Below are positions 63,846 to 64,000 of a stretch of 64,000 nucleotides of DNA, one piece after another (position 1 is the stretch's first letter; every line of letters begins with the position of its first letter). The position numbers were made by a program, and so were the translations under genes. This DNA is from Motacilla alba alba (taxonomy: Eukaryota > Chordata > Aves > Passeriformes > Motacillidae). A model generated the notes under the pieces. That model saw only the letters and a program-made list of their open reading frames with translations, did not search any database and was not told the DNA's origin. The stretch is from assembly GCF_015832195.1 (NCBI RefSeq), contig NC_052017.1, positions 92,034,429 through 92,098,428 on the forward strand, read 5' to 3'.

Positions 63846-64000
63846 GGGGGGCTAGAATAGAGATGGTATAGAAAGTAATCTTACCCCTAAGGAGTTGCAG
63901 CTGGGCCAATTATCAAAAAATAAGGAGAAGGCCTAACTTCAACAGGCCACAGCTGTAACTAATAAGAACAACAGGAGCTATAAAAGAGTGGGTTGGTTTG
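63846..64000 (+). mobile_element. LTR-like element, 5' part, truncated by the window edge
   Basis: Starts TGTGGGGGGCTAG and carries a CCAAT box at 63906-63910 and a TATAAAAG box at 63979-63986, spaced as in a retroviral U3 promoter. The U3-like layout, with no link to a nearby gene on this strand, suggests an endogenous-retrovirus LTR distinct from the one at 38275. The rest lies outside the window, and a cellular promoter is possible but less likely. Confidence 0.5.
63979..63986 (+). promoter_or_regulatory. TATA box (TATAAAAG)
   Basis: Perfect TATA box on the plus strand, 69 bases after a CCAAT motif. Transcription would start just past the window end, near 64010. Confidence 0.5.

Overview
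The window looks like bird nuclear DNA. Six chicken-repeat-1 (CR1) LINE remnants carry the typical avian CR1 3' end, the base composition is AT-leaning, and the only recognisable gene has a vertebrate exon/intron structure. A 0.9 kb endogenous-retrovirus LTR and a second LTR-like edge suggest a neoavian, perhaps passerine, genome. That last step is inference. Nothing in the window looks bacterial, plasmid or phage.

The one gene I can support is secretagogin (SCGN), a six-EF-hand calcium sensor of neuroendocrine cells, on the minus strand. Nine coding exons lie between 56725 and 41694. All internal junctions are GT-AG, the phases join without a frame break, and the stop codon is TAG at 41694-41696. 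Together they encode 225 codons, matching residues 52-276 of the mammalian protein from memory. The first 51 residues, including most of EF-hand 1, were not found, and their exons probably lie upstream (above 56725 or past the window end). A poly(A) signal on the minus strand sits about 430 bases after the stop.

Layout: 1-25734 is gene-poor DNA with simple repeats. 25735-26954 is a CR1 element with a short inverted CR1 piece beside it. 26955-38274 is gene-poor, with an AT-rich tract, an A32 run and a CR1 tail. 38275-39171 is a solo LTR. 41694-56725 is SCGN, with an 8.6 kb intron and two CR1 copies close to exons. 56726-64000 is the upstream intron or flank, with two CR1 remnants, a probable MIR SINE and the first part of an LTR with CCAAT and TATA boxes that runs off the window.

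The open reading frames outside SCGN (up to 174 codons) show no recognisable domain and fit chance in non-coding DNA. I did not find a convincing undescribed system. The most interesting items are the clean SCGN gene model, CR1 copies packed against its splice sites, the inverted CR1 pair, the two LTRs and the ancient SINE.
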